DNA from: Anaerolinea sp.
Lineage (GTDB): Bacteria > Chloroflexota > Anaerolineae > Anaerolineales > Anaerolineaceae
Direction of reading: 5' to 3'
Length of the DNA: 64,000 nucleotides
NCBI GenBank assembly: GCA_029975055.1
Contig: JARKPU010000047.1
Coordinates: 1-64,000, forward strand
Shown here: positions 15,436 through 24,059 of the stretch, piece by piece
Layout of the letters: each line of letters begins with the position of its first letter
Position numbering within the stretch: position 1 is the first letter of the stretch
Notes under the pieces: model-generated
The model's database searches: none
What the model was told of the DNA's origin: nothing
Seen by the model: only the letters and a program-made list of their open reading frames with translations
Position numbers and translations under genes: made by a program

Positions 15436-16770
15436 TCACGGGGTCCTGGCCTCCAGCTTCAACACCGAGCCGCTGCGCTGGTCGAGCAGGTAAAGCTCGC
15501 CGGAGGCATCCTGCCCGAACGAGCTGAGGTTGGTGCCCGTCTCGAAGAGGAGCCTGTTCTGCCAGCCGCCATCGGGGGCGCGCAGCAGGCCCCAAATGCG
15601 GCCGTTGCAGTAATCGCCATAGAGGTAAATACCGTTGAGCGCGGGCAGGGCGGCGCCGCGGTAAACGAAGCCGCCCGTCACCGAGCAACCCTCGGGGTGC
15701 GGGTATTGGGCCACAGGCTCGATGAGTTGAACGCCCGCCGGGGCCTCGCCGCGGAAGGGGTTGGCGCCCTCGCGGATGTTCCAGCCGAAGTTCGCCCCGC
15801 CCGGCGCGCCGGCAGGTAGATAATCCACCTCTTCCCAGGCGTTTTGGCCCACGTCGGCGATGTACAGGTCGCCGGTGGCGCGGTCGAAGGAGAAGCGCCA
15901 GGGGTTGCGCAGCCCGTAAGCCCAGATCTCCGCGCGGCCCGATTCGCCGTTCGCAAAGGGGTTATCCGGCGGGATGGCATAAGGCTCGCCGGAATCCACA
16001 TCAATGCGCAATATCTTGCCCAGCAGGGTGCTCAGCTTCTGGCCGTTTCCCTGCGGGTCGCCGCCCGACCCGCCGTCGCCCATGCCGATATAGAGGTAGC
16101 CATCAGGCCCGAAGGCCAGCGAGCCGCCGTTGTGATTGGCAAAGGGCTGGTCGGTGTTGAGCAGAGCGCGCTCCGAGGCTGCGTCGGCCTGCAAAGCTCC
16201 GGGCGGCGCGTAGAAGCGGGCGACGACCGTATCGCCGTTCAGGTCGGTGTAGTCGAGGTAGAAGAAGCCGTTGGAGGCAAACTGCGGGTGCAGGGCGATG
16301 CCCAGCAGCCCCTGCTCGTTACCGCTCGAGCCAACCCTGGCGGTGAGGTCAAGGAAAGCATCCGGCAGGAGCTGCCCGCCGGAGATGACGCGCACCCGGC
16401 CGGGCTGTTCGAGCACCAGCAGGCGCCCGCCGCCTGCATCGGCGAAGTCGGTGGGGCGCACCAGGCCGGAGACGAGCGGGGCCCAGGTGAAGGCGGCCGG
16501 GTCGGGGAAGCTGCTCACGCCGCCGCCGGGCGAGGCGGGCGGGGGGGCGGTTGTGGCGGTTTCGGCGGGGAGCGGCGAAGGGGCCTGGGTGGCGGGCGGG
16601 GCCGAGAAGAGCGTGGCGGTGGGGGGCAGCGGGGTGGCGGTGGAGGTGGGCGGCAGGGTGCGGCCCGGGCTGGGGGTGATGGGCACGGGGGCCGCCTGCG
16701 GCGAGCAGGCCGCCAGGCTGAGGGCGATCACTGCCGCGGCGCAGCGGCGGGCAAGGGGTAGGCGGAACAT
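15436..16770 (-). CDS. PQQ-type sugar dehydrogenase (Glc/sorbosone dehydrogenase family) lipoprotein
   Basis: The 444-residue protein has a lipoprotein signal (hydrophobic segment 10-20, lipobox LAAC with Cys22), then a Pro/Thr/Ala-rich linker to about residue 90. A six-bladed beta-propeller of the soluble aldose sugar dehydrogenase family follows. Family hallmarks are LLVLEQPGRVRVI, EQGLLGIALHPQF, NHNGGSLAFGPDGYLYIGMGDGG, KILRIDVDSG and AYGLRNPWRFSFD. Members oxidise aldose sugars with pyrroloquinoline quinone, though many have no tested activity. It would be anchored outside the membrane. AGGAGG about 10 nt before the ATG supports the start. Confidence 0.9.
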   Translation of the reverse strand: MFRLPLARRCAAAVIALSLAACSPQAAPVPITPSPGRTLPPTSTATPLPPTATLFSAPPATQAPSPLPAETATTAPPPASPGGGVSSFPDPAAFTWAPLVSGLVRPTDFADAGGGRLLVLEQPGRVRVISGGQLLPDAFLDLTARVGSSGNEQGLLGIALHPQFASNGFFYLDYTDLNGDTVVARFYAPPGALQADAASERALLNTDQPFANHNGGSLAFGPDGYLYIGMGDGGSGGDPQGNGQKLSTLLGKILRIDVDSGEPYAIPPDNPFANGESGRAEIWAYGLRNPWRFSFDRATGDLYIADVGQNAWEEVDYLPAGAPGGANFGWNIREGANPFRGEAPAGVQLIEPVAQYPHPEGCSVTGGFVYRGAALPALNGIYLYGDYCNGRIWGLLRAPDGGWQNRLLFETGTNLSSFGQDASGELYLLDQRSGSVLKLEARTP

Positions 16771-16887
16771 GCGCGGAAGGCCTCCTGTTTTCTTAACGGC
16801 GCGCGTTTCGAAGGCGAACCCCCGAAACGCGGAAAGCGGTCTGATCAGCCGGCAGGCGAGGCAGGGCAGCGCCTCGGTTTGACCTCC

Positions 16888-17268
16888 TCAGGGTTTATCC
16901 GGCCCCAGGTCTTCGAACTCGGCGTCCACCACATCGGGCTGGGGCTTTTCGGGCGCGGGCGCAGGTGAAGCGGCGGGGTCGAGCACGTTGGCGGCTTTTT
17001 GAATTTGCTCCCAATGCTCCTGGACGACATCCTGCGGGCAGAGCTCGACGAACAGGTACGAGCCAAACCAGAGCACCGCGGCGTCATCCACGGGGATGAT
17101 TGGCATCAAGTCGGTGGGGATGACGAGGTAAACCAGCGCGCCGATCGGCAGCAGCTTGAGCAGCGGGCTGACGCGCCGGTCGCCCATCAGGCGCACGATC
17201 AGGCGCACCCGGTTGGATATCCCCTGGAAAAAGCCGGGGGTGGTCAGGCTGCGGGGTTTATCGGGCAT
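16888..17268 (-). CDS. DUF1232-type small membrane protein
   Basis: A 126-residue protein. The segment LLKLLPIGALVYLVIPTDLMPIIPVDDAAVLWFGSYLF (about 37-74) contains the hydrophobic hairpin with the YLVIPTDLMP...DD pattern typical of DUF1232 (YkvA-like) proteins, whose function is unknown. A Pro/Ala-rich acidic C-terminal tail (EKPQPDVVDAEFEDLG) follows. GGAGTG upstream of ATG 17268 fixes the start. TATAAT on the minus strand lies about 15 nt before the RBS as a possible -10 box. Confidence 0.78.
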   Translation of the reverse strand: MPDKPRSLTTPGFFQGISNRVRLIVRLMGDRRVSPLLKLLPIGALVYLVIPTDLMPIIPVDDAAVLWFGSYLFVELCPQDVVQEHWEQIQKAANVLDPAASPAPAPEKPQPDVVDAEFEDLGPDKP

Positions 17269-17402
17269 TGGCACTCCATTTGGTACATTATAACGCCTTC
17301 GGCGGCAAGCCGGGATTAGGATGCTTTTAATTATATACGCCGGAGGCCGGGCGGGGTTGCACGGGCCGCCCGAGCGGCCAATCACAGGCTGTGAGCGGCC
17401 TT

Positions 17403-18170
17403 TTACGATGCCACCAGCCTGCGGCGTTTCCAGCGGATGTAAGGGCCGGCCAGGATGCGCAGGTAATACTTGAGCACGATCGGCGCGAGCGGCCCCCCGC
17501 CCAGGCGGCGGTGGACGCGCAGCATCTCGGGCCAGCAGCGATCATCGGCGGCCAGGGTTTTGGCGTCTGCGTGCAGACGAAAGCCCGCCCACGGCCTGCC
17601 CGGCACGTAGATCAGCGGGGCGAGGGCCGCCAGGCGCACCCACAGGTCATAATCCATGGCGAAGTAAAAGCTTGGGTCGAGGGGGCCCACCTGCCGCCAG
17701 AGGCTCGCGCGCCAGAAGGCCGCCTGCTGCGGAATGTGCACGTACCCCCGGCGCAGGCGGGCGTAATCGGTCTGCGCGGCGGGGAAGCGCCCGATGACCC
17801 GCCCGGCCTCGTTGATGTAATCGGCGTCGCCGTAGACCATGGCGGCTTCGGGGTGGGCGTTCAGCGCCGCCACCGCGGCGCTCACCGCGCCGGGGTAGAA
17901 GATGTCATCCGAGTTCAGCCAGGCCAGCACATCGCCGCGCGCGCGGGCAAAGCCTTTGTTGATCGCGTCCGTCTGGCCGCGGTCCGGCTCGGAAACCCAC
18001 CAGGCCAGGCGCGGGGCGTAGCGCTCGATGACCTCGCGCGTGCCGTCGGTGGAGCCGCCATCGACGATGATGTATTCGATGGCGGGGTAATCCTGCTCGA
18101 GCACCGAGCGGATGGTGGCTTCGATGAAGCGGGCATGGTTGAACGAGGGGGTGACGACGGTAACCAGCAT
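17403..18170 (-). CDS. Family 2 glycosyltransferase
   Basis: A 255-residue GT-A enzyme: VVTPSFNHARFIEATIRS at the N-terminus, VDGGSTDGT near 37-45, and LNSDDIFYPGA (metal-binding DD) near 84-94. The acceptor-domain signature FAMDYDLWVRLA follows near 170. This is the WcaA/SpsA-like subgroup with the KGFARARGD insertion. It closely resembles the product of 23055-23996, suggesting duplication. It is the last gene of the leftward glycan cluster, separated by 8 bp from the membrane protein upstream. Cytosolic; sugar donor unknown. Confidence 0.9.
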   Translation of the reverse strand: MLVTVVTPSFNHARFIEATIRSVLEQDYPAIEYIIVDGGSTDGTREVIERYAPRLAWWVSEPDRGQTDAINKGFARARGDVLAWLNSDDIFYPGAVSAAVAALNAHPEAAMVYGDADYINEAGRVIGRFPAAQTDYARLRRGYVHIPQQAAFWRASLWRQVGPLDPSFYFAMDYDLWVRLAALAPLIYVPGRPWAGFRLHADAKTLAADDRCWPEMLRVHRRLGGGPLAPIVLKYYLRILAGPYIRWKRRRLVAS

Positions 18171-18178
18171 GGCGGCTC

Positions 18179-19678
18179 TCACTGAGGGTTGGCGGTGATT
18201 GAATCGACCTGATAATAACGCGCGGCGCAGCCGTTGACCCAACCGGCCGGGTCGGGGCCGAGGTCTTCGAGGCCCTGGACGACATCCGTCTCCTGCACCT
18301 GCACGGCGCGCACCCCCGCCCCGGCCTGGGCGCGGATCTGCGCGTCGCGCCCGTCCCAGCGGGCGGCCTTGAGCGACAGCACCGAAATCTCGGCGCGCTG
18401 TGCGGGCAGCGCGCGCAGCGGGTAGATGCACCCCGCCAGCAGCAGCAGGGCCGCCAGGGTGCGCAGCGCGCTCCAGCGCGGCTGTGGAACCGCCCGGCGC
18501 GCCGCCAGCCCGGCGAAGACCGCCGCGCCACCCAGTCCGAGCAGGAAGGCGAAGCGGGCCGTCATCAACGCACGGTCGGGCGGGTAGAGCAGCGCGCCGT
18601 AGGCGCTGGGGGCCATGCAGCAGACCACCAGCACAAAACCGCTTCCCAGGGCAACTGCCGCGCCCGCCAGGGCGGTGCGGAGGGGCACCCGCCCGGCCAG
18701 CTCCCCGCCCGCCAGGAAGGCAATGAGGGCTGCCAGCCCGGCAAAGACCAGGTTGGGCAGCGGCTGGGCGCGCAGCGAGAGGGTCGTAAAATCCAGCGCG
18801 TAGCGCAGGCTGTAGGTGAGCACGTCGAAGAGGTTATCGGGCGGCGGCATGACGGCCTGGCGCATGGCATTGGAAGGGGCCAGGGCCAGGGCCGCCAGGG
18901 CGAGCAATGCGCCGGTGAACGCGCCGCCGGCCGGCCCAAGGGCGCGCGCCATCGCTTCGCGCCCGCCCGGCGGGGGCAGTGTTTCAACTTTTCGGTCATG
19001 GGCGGGGCCTGCCCGGCCAATGACCGAAAAAGATACCCACGCCCCCGCCAGAACCAGCCCAAGCAGCCCGGCCTGGAAGGCGGCAAAGGTCTCCGAAAGG
19101 CCGCCGGCGAAGAATGCCAGCAGCCCGCTGCCGAGCGCAACCCCGGCGGCGGGGCCGCGCTGCCGGCGCGCGGCCAGCCAGCCCAGGTTGAGCAACAGCA
19201 AGGCCAGCGGGAGGCTGTAATGGAAGGCGCCCATGCGCCAGTAAACGGATTGGAGACGGTCCGGCGCGAGCAGGACGTTGAAATAGACCAGTACGCACCC
19301 CAGCAGCACCAGCCAGCGGCGCGAACCCTGCCATCCCAGCGCGCCGCACAGGCGCGCCAGGAAGAAGACCCATGCGCCCAGCCACAGCGCCAGGATGAAG
19401 GCCGGAACGAAGGAGACGGAGCGCGGGCCGAAAAGCTCGCTCACCGCCACCGGCACCAGCGTGGAAAAGCGGTTGCCCAGGTGAATATACCAGCTCCACA
19501 GGCCGGGGAGCAGGCTGTTCTCGCGCACGAAGTAGCCGTAGCAGTAATCGTCAGACCAGTAGCGCGCGTAGCTGCCGGCATAGGCGAAGAGCGCCAGCCC
19601 GGCCAGGAAGACCAGCGCGCCCAGCACGGCGGCCGAAAGCTCCACGGGGGTGGCCTTGCGAGCAGGTTCGAGCGTCAC
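18179..19678 (-). CDS. Multi-spanning membrane protein (DUF6056-like) with in-frame palindrome
   Basis: A 499-residue integral membrane protein with roughly ten hydrophobic helices. The N-terminal YWSDDYCYGYF (40-50) resembles the DD-containing first loop of DUF6056 and other GT-C-type proteins, which use polyprenyl-phosphate sugars on the outer face. Residues about 214-233 (FSVIGRAGPAHDRKVETLP region) are encoded by a copy of the dispersed 60 bp palindrome, inserted in frame in a loop between helices. It overlaps the next gene upstream by 4 bp (ATGA). Enzymatic role is inferred from fold and context only. Confidence 0.8.
   Translation of the reverse strand: MTLEPARKATPVELSAAVLGALVFLAGLALFAYAGSYARYWSDDYCYGYFVRENSLLPGLWSWYIHLGNRFSTLVPVAVSELFGPRSVSFVPAFILALWLGAWVFFLARLCGALGWQGSRRWLVLLGCVLVYFNVLLAPDRLQSVYWRMGAFHYSLPLALLLLNLGWLAARRQRGPAAGVALGSGLLAFFAGGLSETFAAFQAGLLGLVLAGAWVSFSVIGRAGPAHDRKVETLPPPGGREAMARALGPAGGAFTGALLALAALALAPSNAMRQAVMPPPDNLFDVLTYSLRYALDFTTLSLRAQPLPNLVFAGLAALIAFLAGGELAGRVPLRTALAGAAVALGSGFVLVVCCMAPSAYGALLYPPDRALMTARFAFLLGLGGAAVFAGLAARRAVPQPRWSALRTLAALLLLAGCIYPLRALPAQRAEISVLSLKAARWDGRDAQIRAQAGAGVRAVQVQETDVVQGLEDLGPDPAGWVNGCAARYYQVDSITANPQ
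18981..19040. repeat. Dispersed palindrome family, copy inside a coding region
   Basis: GTTTCAACTTTTCGGTCATG, GGCGGGGCCTGCCCGGCC, AATGACCGAAAAAGATACCC. Both flanks (GTTTCA and GAAAAAGATAC) match the family and the stem CGGTCAT/ATGACCG is preserved by compensating changes relative to other copies. Its 60 bp length keeps the reading frame of 18179-19678. Confidence 0.85.
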
Positions 19679-21204
19679 CGGGTGCCTCGCAGGTCGTAGA
19701 TGAGGTAGCCGGGGCCCTGCGCGAAGAGCGGGAAGCGCCCGGCGAGCATGGATTTCAATTCGGGCTGGGCATCCAGCTCTTCGGGCATTGTCACCAGGAA
19801 GAACTGCTTGCCGGCGGTGAGGGAATCGAAGAGGGCGGCAACGTCGAACTGCTGCCCGGCCGTGCGGCGCAGGTCGAACTCGGCGGCGGTGAGCCAGTTG
19901 GCGGAGTTGATCCAGCCGTAATACGCCAGGCGCGCGCCGTAATCCTGCGTGATGCCCGCCACCGAAGCGTCGCGGCCCATCGTCTCGGCCAAACCGGCCC
20001 AGAAGGCAGGCTCGGCGCGGTAATCGGCGCGCTTGAGGGCCGTGCGCGCCTGCCAGGTGCTCAAACCTGCGGTGGCCAGCAGCGCCAGCCCGGCCAGCGC
20101 AGAGAGCACCGCCCGCGGCTGGGGGATGGCGCGCAGAGCGGCCTCGGCGATGGCGGCCAGCCCCAACCCCAGCAGGGGGATGAGCGGCAGGCTGTAGTAA
20201 TCATGCGTGGAAATGTGGTGCGAGAGGGCCAGCCCCAGCAGCAGGTAACCGGCCCAGCCGCCCCAGGCCAGCCCACGCGCGGCCTTGCCGGGCAGAAGGA
20301 GCGCGCCCAGCAGCCCCAGCGCCAGCCACGGCAGGCTGAAGGCGCCCTCCAGCAGGTTGTACCAGCGCAGGTAGAAGACGGGGTCGGCCCAATAGCCGGG
20401 GAAGAAGCGCAGGCTGAACTGCCCCTGCAAAAAACCGCTGACCGCCACGCCCCACAGCGTGTACAGCCCGTAGGGCAGCAGGGCAAGCCCGGCGATGAGC
20501 CAGGCCTGGCGCTCGCGCAGGGCGGCCCTGAAGGTGCGCGCCGCCAGCAGCATGCCCGCGAAGCCCCCGGCGATAAAGAACACCGCCGTGCCCTTGACGA
20601 GCAGCGCCGCACCGCCCAGCAGCCCGCTCAGCACGGCTTTACCCCAGGTGGGGGCGTCCAGCCAGGCGGCAAAGGCCCACCAGGCAAACACGATGAGGGC
20701 CGTCATGAGCGGGTCGGGCATGAAGGCGCGGCTGGCGTAGATTCCATAAGGCAGGGCCGCGGCAAAGCCCAGCGCCACCAGCGCCGCCGGCGGCGAGAGG
20801 AACCGGCGGGCCAGCCCAAGCAGGCCCAGAGCGCCCGCCAGCCAGGCCGCGATGGAAAAAACCCGCCCGGCGCCGGGCAGCTCGCGCCCGGCCAGGCGAT
20901 AGACAAAGGCCGCCAGGCGCTCAAGGATGGGCGGCTCGATGATGCCTTCGGCGCGGCCCATCTGCACGGCGCGCTCGCGCTGCCAGGCCGGAACGGAGAG
21001 GGGGGCCGTCTCGTAATACATGCCGCGCGCCAGGATGAGCGAGTGCAGCTGGCGGGTGGGGTGAAAATCCAACGGCGGGTCCGAAAGATCGTAAAGGCGC
21101 ACGGCCAGCCCAAGCGCGAGCAGCAGCGCCGCCGCCAGCGCCCAGAGGATGCCGAGAGCGCGCGGGGCGCGGGAGCGGGGGGTGGGGGCGGGTGCATCAG
21201 CCAT
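19675..21204 (-). CDS. GT-C family (GT39-like) membrane glycosyltransferase
   Basis: A 509-residue protein with about 11 hydrophobic helices. The N-terminal loop DFHPTRQLHSL (46-56) carries the acidic/His cluster typical of dolichyl-phosphate-mannose protein mannosyltransferase or ArnT-like enzymes, and SRAFMPDPLMT is a second conserved loop. Such proteins transfer a sugar from a polyprenyl phosphate to a lipid or glycan outside the membrane. The C-terminal 100 residues form a soluble domain. It overlaps its downstream neighbour by 4 bp and lies 9 bp from the next upstream gene, so it is part of the operon. Confidence 0.82.
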   Translation of the reverse strand: MADAPAPTPRSRAPRALGILWALAAALLLALGLAVRLYDLSDPPLDFHPTRQLHSLILARGMYYETAPLSVPAWQRERAVQMGRAEGIIEPPILERLAAFVYRLAGRELPGAGRVFSIAAWLAGALGLLGLARRFLSPPAALVALGFAAALPYGIYASRAFMPDPLMTALIVFAWWAFAAWLDAPTWGKAVLSGLLGGAALLVKGTAVFFIAGGFAGMLLAARTFRAALRERQAWLIAGLALLPYGLYTLWGVAVSGFLQGQFSLRFFPGYWADPVFYLRWYNLLEGAFSLPWLALGLLGALLLPGKAARGLAWGGWAGYLLLGLALSHHISTHDYYSLPLIPLLGLGLAAIAEAALRAIPQPRAVLSALAGLALLATAGLSTWQARTALKRADYRAEPAFWAGLAETMGRDASVAGITQDYGARLAYYGWINSANWLTAAEFDLRRTAGQQFDVAALFDSLTAGKQFFLVTMPEELDAQPELKSMLAGRFPLFAQGPGYLIYDLRGTR

Positions 21205-21213
21205 GGGCAGGGG

Positions 21214-23049
21214 TCAATCGAGGTGAAATTCCTTGCGGATCAGGTCGGGGTAGGCCTGGATTTCCCAGACCAGCAAGTTACCGAAGGCAGAAACCTGCTG
21301 CAGGGTGCCAAAGTTGAAGAAGGCCGCCTCGGGGCCGCGGTAGGCGATCAACCCCTCGGCAGTCTGGCCTTCGGCGGGGCGCAGCAGCAAAAAGGCGCGG
21401 AAGAAGGGGCGGTCTTTGCGGAAGTAGTCCTTCGAGAGGCCCTCCTGCCGGAAATAATACCACAGCGGGGCGTCGCTGGGCGATTCCACCAGCACCAGGT
21501 CGGTTTCGGCGAGGCGCGGCGCCAGGTAGGCCGCGGCCCGCTCTTCCTCGCCGGGCTGGCAGGCAAGCGCGGGGCATTCACGCAGGTTGGCGGCAGCCCC
21601 CAGCGCGAGCGCTCCCAGCACCAGCGCGGCCAGGGCCGCCGGGAGGAGCCTGCCGCGCAGCCGGCCCTGGGGGAGGAACCCGGCCAGCCCCAGCAGCCCG
21701 CCCGCCGAAAACACCAGCGCGAGCGGGTAGAGGTAGCTCCACACGCGCGGCCAGGGGTTGGGGTGCTGGATGAGCATCACCGGGGCCACCCAGAGGAAGA
21801 CCGCCGCGAGCGGATGCACCCGGTAAGGTGAGGCGCGGCGGTGGAGCGCCAGCGAGGCGAGCACCCCGGCCGCCAGGAGCAGCGCCGCGGGCAGCCCCCA
21901 GCCGCGCGAAAATTCGGCCCAGGTTTCGGGCAGGCGCGATTGGACGAGCGTGGGCCAAAAATCGGCCCAGGGCAGCGGGAGGACGAACTGGTTGCCAAAG
22001 AGCGCGCCCGGCCCGGATTTGAGCAGCACCGGGGCGTAGAGCAGCAGCGAAAGCAGCCCGGCCGAAAGCCCCGCTGCAGCCAGGTATTTCAATAGCCCCC
22101 ACGGGCCGCCATAAGGCCGGGCGGCCGAACGGTCCATCAGCGCGGAGAGGAAGATCCACGCGCACACTCCGCCGAAGGGATAGAGCATCATCGGCACGGT
22201 CCAGAAGCCCAGCCCGGCCGCCAGGATGAGCGCCAGCCAGCCGGCCAGGTTCTTACCCCGCAGCAGCGCAGCCGCCAGCCAGAAGGCCAGCAGGCTGAAG
22301 AGCATGAAGAGCGTGTACCCGCGCGCGTTCGTGGAATAATCGGCCAGGATGGGCGCGGCAGCCGCCAGCCCGGCCCCCAGCAGCCCGGCCCCGCGCCCAT
22401 AGAGCCGCCGCCCAAAGGCATGCGCCAGCGGGATGAGCAGCGCCCCCGCCAGGTAAGCCGGCAGGCGGATCATCCACGGGCGGCTGCCGAGGGTGTTCAA
22501 CACGATGCGCACCAGCAGCGTGTGGAAGATGTGGTTATTGGGCAGGTGATAATCTTCCACGGCGTAGCGCAGCGAACCGGAGGCCCACGTCTCGACGGTG
22601 TAGGCTTCGTCGTGGGTGACGGGACGGTCGAGCAGGGGCAGGCGCACGAGGAGAACGGCCAGGAAGAGCACCGTCACCAGCCAGCGCTCGAGCGGCGCGG
22701 GCTTTTCGGCCCTCGGCAGGCCGGGGAGCGCGCGCAGGTCGGCCCAGAAGGTGCGCACAAACCAGCCCGGCGAGCGCCACAGCCATTTGAAGGCGCGCCA
22801 GGCAGAGGCCGGGCGGGCGAGGCTCCACGCGGCCAGCGCCAGCCCGAGCAGCCCAAGGACGCGGGCCGGCCAGGCCAGCGCGGATTGCACCGCGGGGGTG
22901 AGTGAATCGAAGCTGCCGTCGCGGGCAATTGGGTCCGCCAGGGCGCGCCACGCGGCGTGCGGCTGGAAGGAGAGCCAGAGCAGGAAGAGCCCCGCCAGGA
23001 GGGAGAGCGCGGAAAGGACGAGGAGCAGGCTGCGGGCGGGGCGGGTCAT
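21214..23049 (-). CDS. GT-C family membrane glycosyltransferase
   Basis: A 611-residue protein with two N-terminal hydrophobic helices (about 7-28, 60-78), then a GT39-like core. The catalytic-type loop is PVTHDEAYTVETW (DE at 147-148), followed by YHLPNNHIFHTLL and STNARGYTLFMLF, a common order in ArnT-like proteins. The soluble C-terminal part (about 490-611) contains LVLVESPSDAPLWYYFRQEG. The frame is open much further upstream but that stretch lies in the neighbouring GT2 gene. ATG 23049 follows it by 5 bp. Acceptor and donor are unknown. Confidence 0.8.
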   Translation of the reverse strand: MTRPARSLLLVLSALSLLAGLFLLWLSFQPHAAWRALADPIARDGSFDSLTPAVQSALAWPARVLGLLGLALAAWSLARPASAWRAFKWLWRSPGWFVRTFWADLRALPGLPRAEKPAPLERWLVTVLFLAVLLVRLPLLDRPVTHDEAYTVETWASGSLRYAVEDYHLPNNHIFHTLLVRIVLNTLGSRPWMIRLPAYLAGALLIPLAHAFGRRLYGRGAGLLGAGLAAAAPILADYSTNARGYTLFMLFSLLAFWLAAALLRGKNLAGWLALILAAGLGFWTVPMMLYPFGGVCAWIFLSALMDRSAARPYGGPWGLLKYLAAAGLSAGLLSLLLYAPVLLKSGPGALFGNQFVLPLPWADFWPTLVQSRLPETWAEFSRGWGLPAALLLAAGVLASLALHRRASPYRVHPLAAVFLWVAPVMLIQHPNPWPRVWSYLYPLALVFSAGGLLGLAGFLPQGRLRGRLLPAALAALVLGALALGAAANLRECPALACQPGEEERAAAYLAPRLAETDLVLVESPSDAPLWYYFRQEGLSKDYFRKDRPFFRAFLLLRPAEGQTAEGLIAYRGPEAAFFNFGTLQQVSAFGNLLVWEIQAYPDLIRKEFHLD

Positions 23050-23054
23050 GCGTT

Positions 23055-23996
23055 CTAGCGCCCTTCCAGGCGCTTCTTGCGGGCTTCCAGGTAGTTTTGC
23101 TTGAAGCGCTCGGGGTTGATGAACAGGCCCGCGAAGGCATAGAGCATGCGCCGCCACTCGGCCAGGGCGGTGGGCGGGTGAGCGGCCAGGCTGCGCAGGT
23201 AAGCCGCCAGGGCGGCGCGGTGCTGGCCGCCGTCTTGCAGGTAGCGCGCATCGAAGCGGTAGGCCCCGGCCCAGATGCGCCGCTCCAGGCGGCGGAAAGG
23301 CTCTGCCAGGGCGGGCTGGGTGGGCATCCAGGCGACGATGCGGTAGGCCTCGCGCCCAAAGGCGGCGGCCTGGGCCACGTTCTTGGCCGCGGGGTGGAAG
23401 CGCGCCGCCGCCATGCGCTGCGGCAGGTAGAGCGCAGGGGCCAGGGCCGCCGCGCGCAGCCAGAGGTGATGATCGAGCAGGTAGTGGTAAGACGGGTCGA
23501 GCAGCCCGGCGCGCTCGAGGAGCGAGCGGCGCAGGAAGACCCCCGGCTGGCTGATGATGTTGAAGCACAGCAGATCTTCCAACGAGCGCGGGCCGAAGGT
23601 CATCACGTTGAAGGCCTGTCCGGCGGCATCGATGGAGACCACATCGCCAAAGACAAGCCCGGCTTCGGGATGCTCCTCGAAGGCGCGCGCGGCTGCGCTG
23701 AGCGCACCGGGCAGGTAGAGGTCATCCGAGTTGAGCCAGGCGATGTACTCCCCGCGGGCGCGGGCGAAGCCTTTGTTGATGGCCTCGGCCTGCCCGCCAT
23801 CCGGTTCGGAGACCCACCAGGCCAGCCGCGCGGCGTAGCGGGAGATGACCTCGACGCTGCCGTCGGTGGAGGCCCCGTCGGCGACGAGGTATTCGACGGC
23901 GGGGTAATCCTGCTCGAGCACCGAGCGCAGGGTTTGCTCCAGGTAGGCGGCCTGGTTATAAGACGGGGTGACGATGGAGAAGAGCGGCGGGGTCAA
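23055..23996 (-). CDS. Family 2 glycosyltransferase
   Basis: A 313-residue GT-A enzyme. Motifs are SIVTPSYNQAAYLEQTLRS, VADGASTDGSVEV and WLNSDDLYLPGALSAA (metal-binding DD), with the acceptor-side HYLLDHHLWLRAAALAP. It is a clear paralogue of 17403-18170 with the same block order, and has an extra C-terminal helical region of about 60 residues rich in Arg/Lys (KQNYLEARKKRLEGR). The start is a TTG at 23996. The gene lies between the GT-C gene 21214 and a DUF115-type gene, in one leftward series. Confidence 0.88.
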   Translation of the reverse strand: MTPPLFSIVTPSYNQAAYLEQTLRSVLEQDYPAVEYLVADGASTDGSVEVISRYAARLAWWVSEPDGGQAEAINKGFARARGEYIAWLNSDDLYLPGALSAAARAFEEHPEAGLVFGDVVSIDAAGQAFNVMTFGPRSLEDLLCFNIISQPGVFLRRSLLERAGLLDPSYHYLLDHHLWLRAAALAPALYLPQRMAAARFHPAAKNVAQAAAFGREAYRIVAWMPTQPALAEPFRRLERRIWAGAYRFDARYLQDGGQHRAALAAYLRSLAAHPPTALAEWRRMLYAFAGLFINPERFKQNYLEARKKRLEGR

Positions 23997-24059
23997 GGCC
24001 TGCCCCCCGGCCCCCTCCCTTTTAGGGAGGGGGAGAATGAATTTACGGGGTGAGCCGCT

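Noticed and set aside
20203..21831. Long rightward open frame (542 codons) opposite the GT-C genes.
   Set aside because: Rich in Gln, Arg and Gly with no recognisable domain; the leftward frames encode clear membrane proteins.
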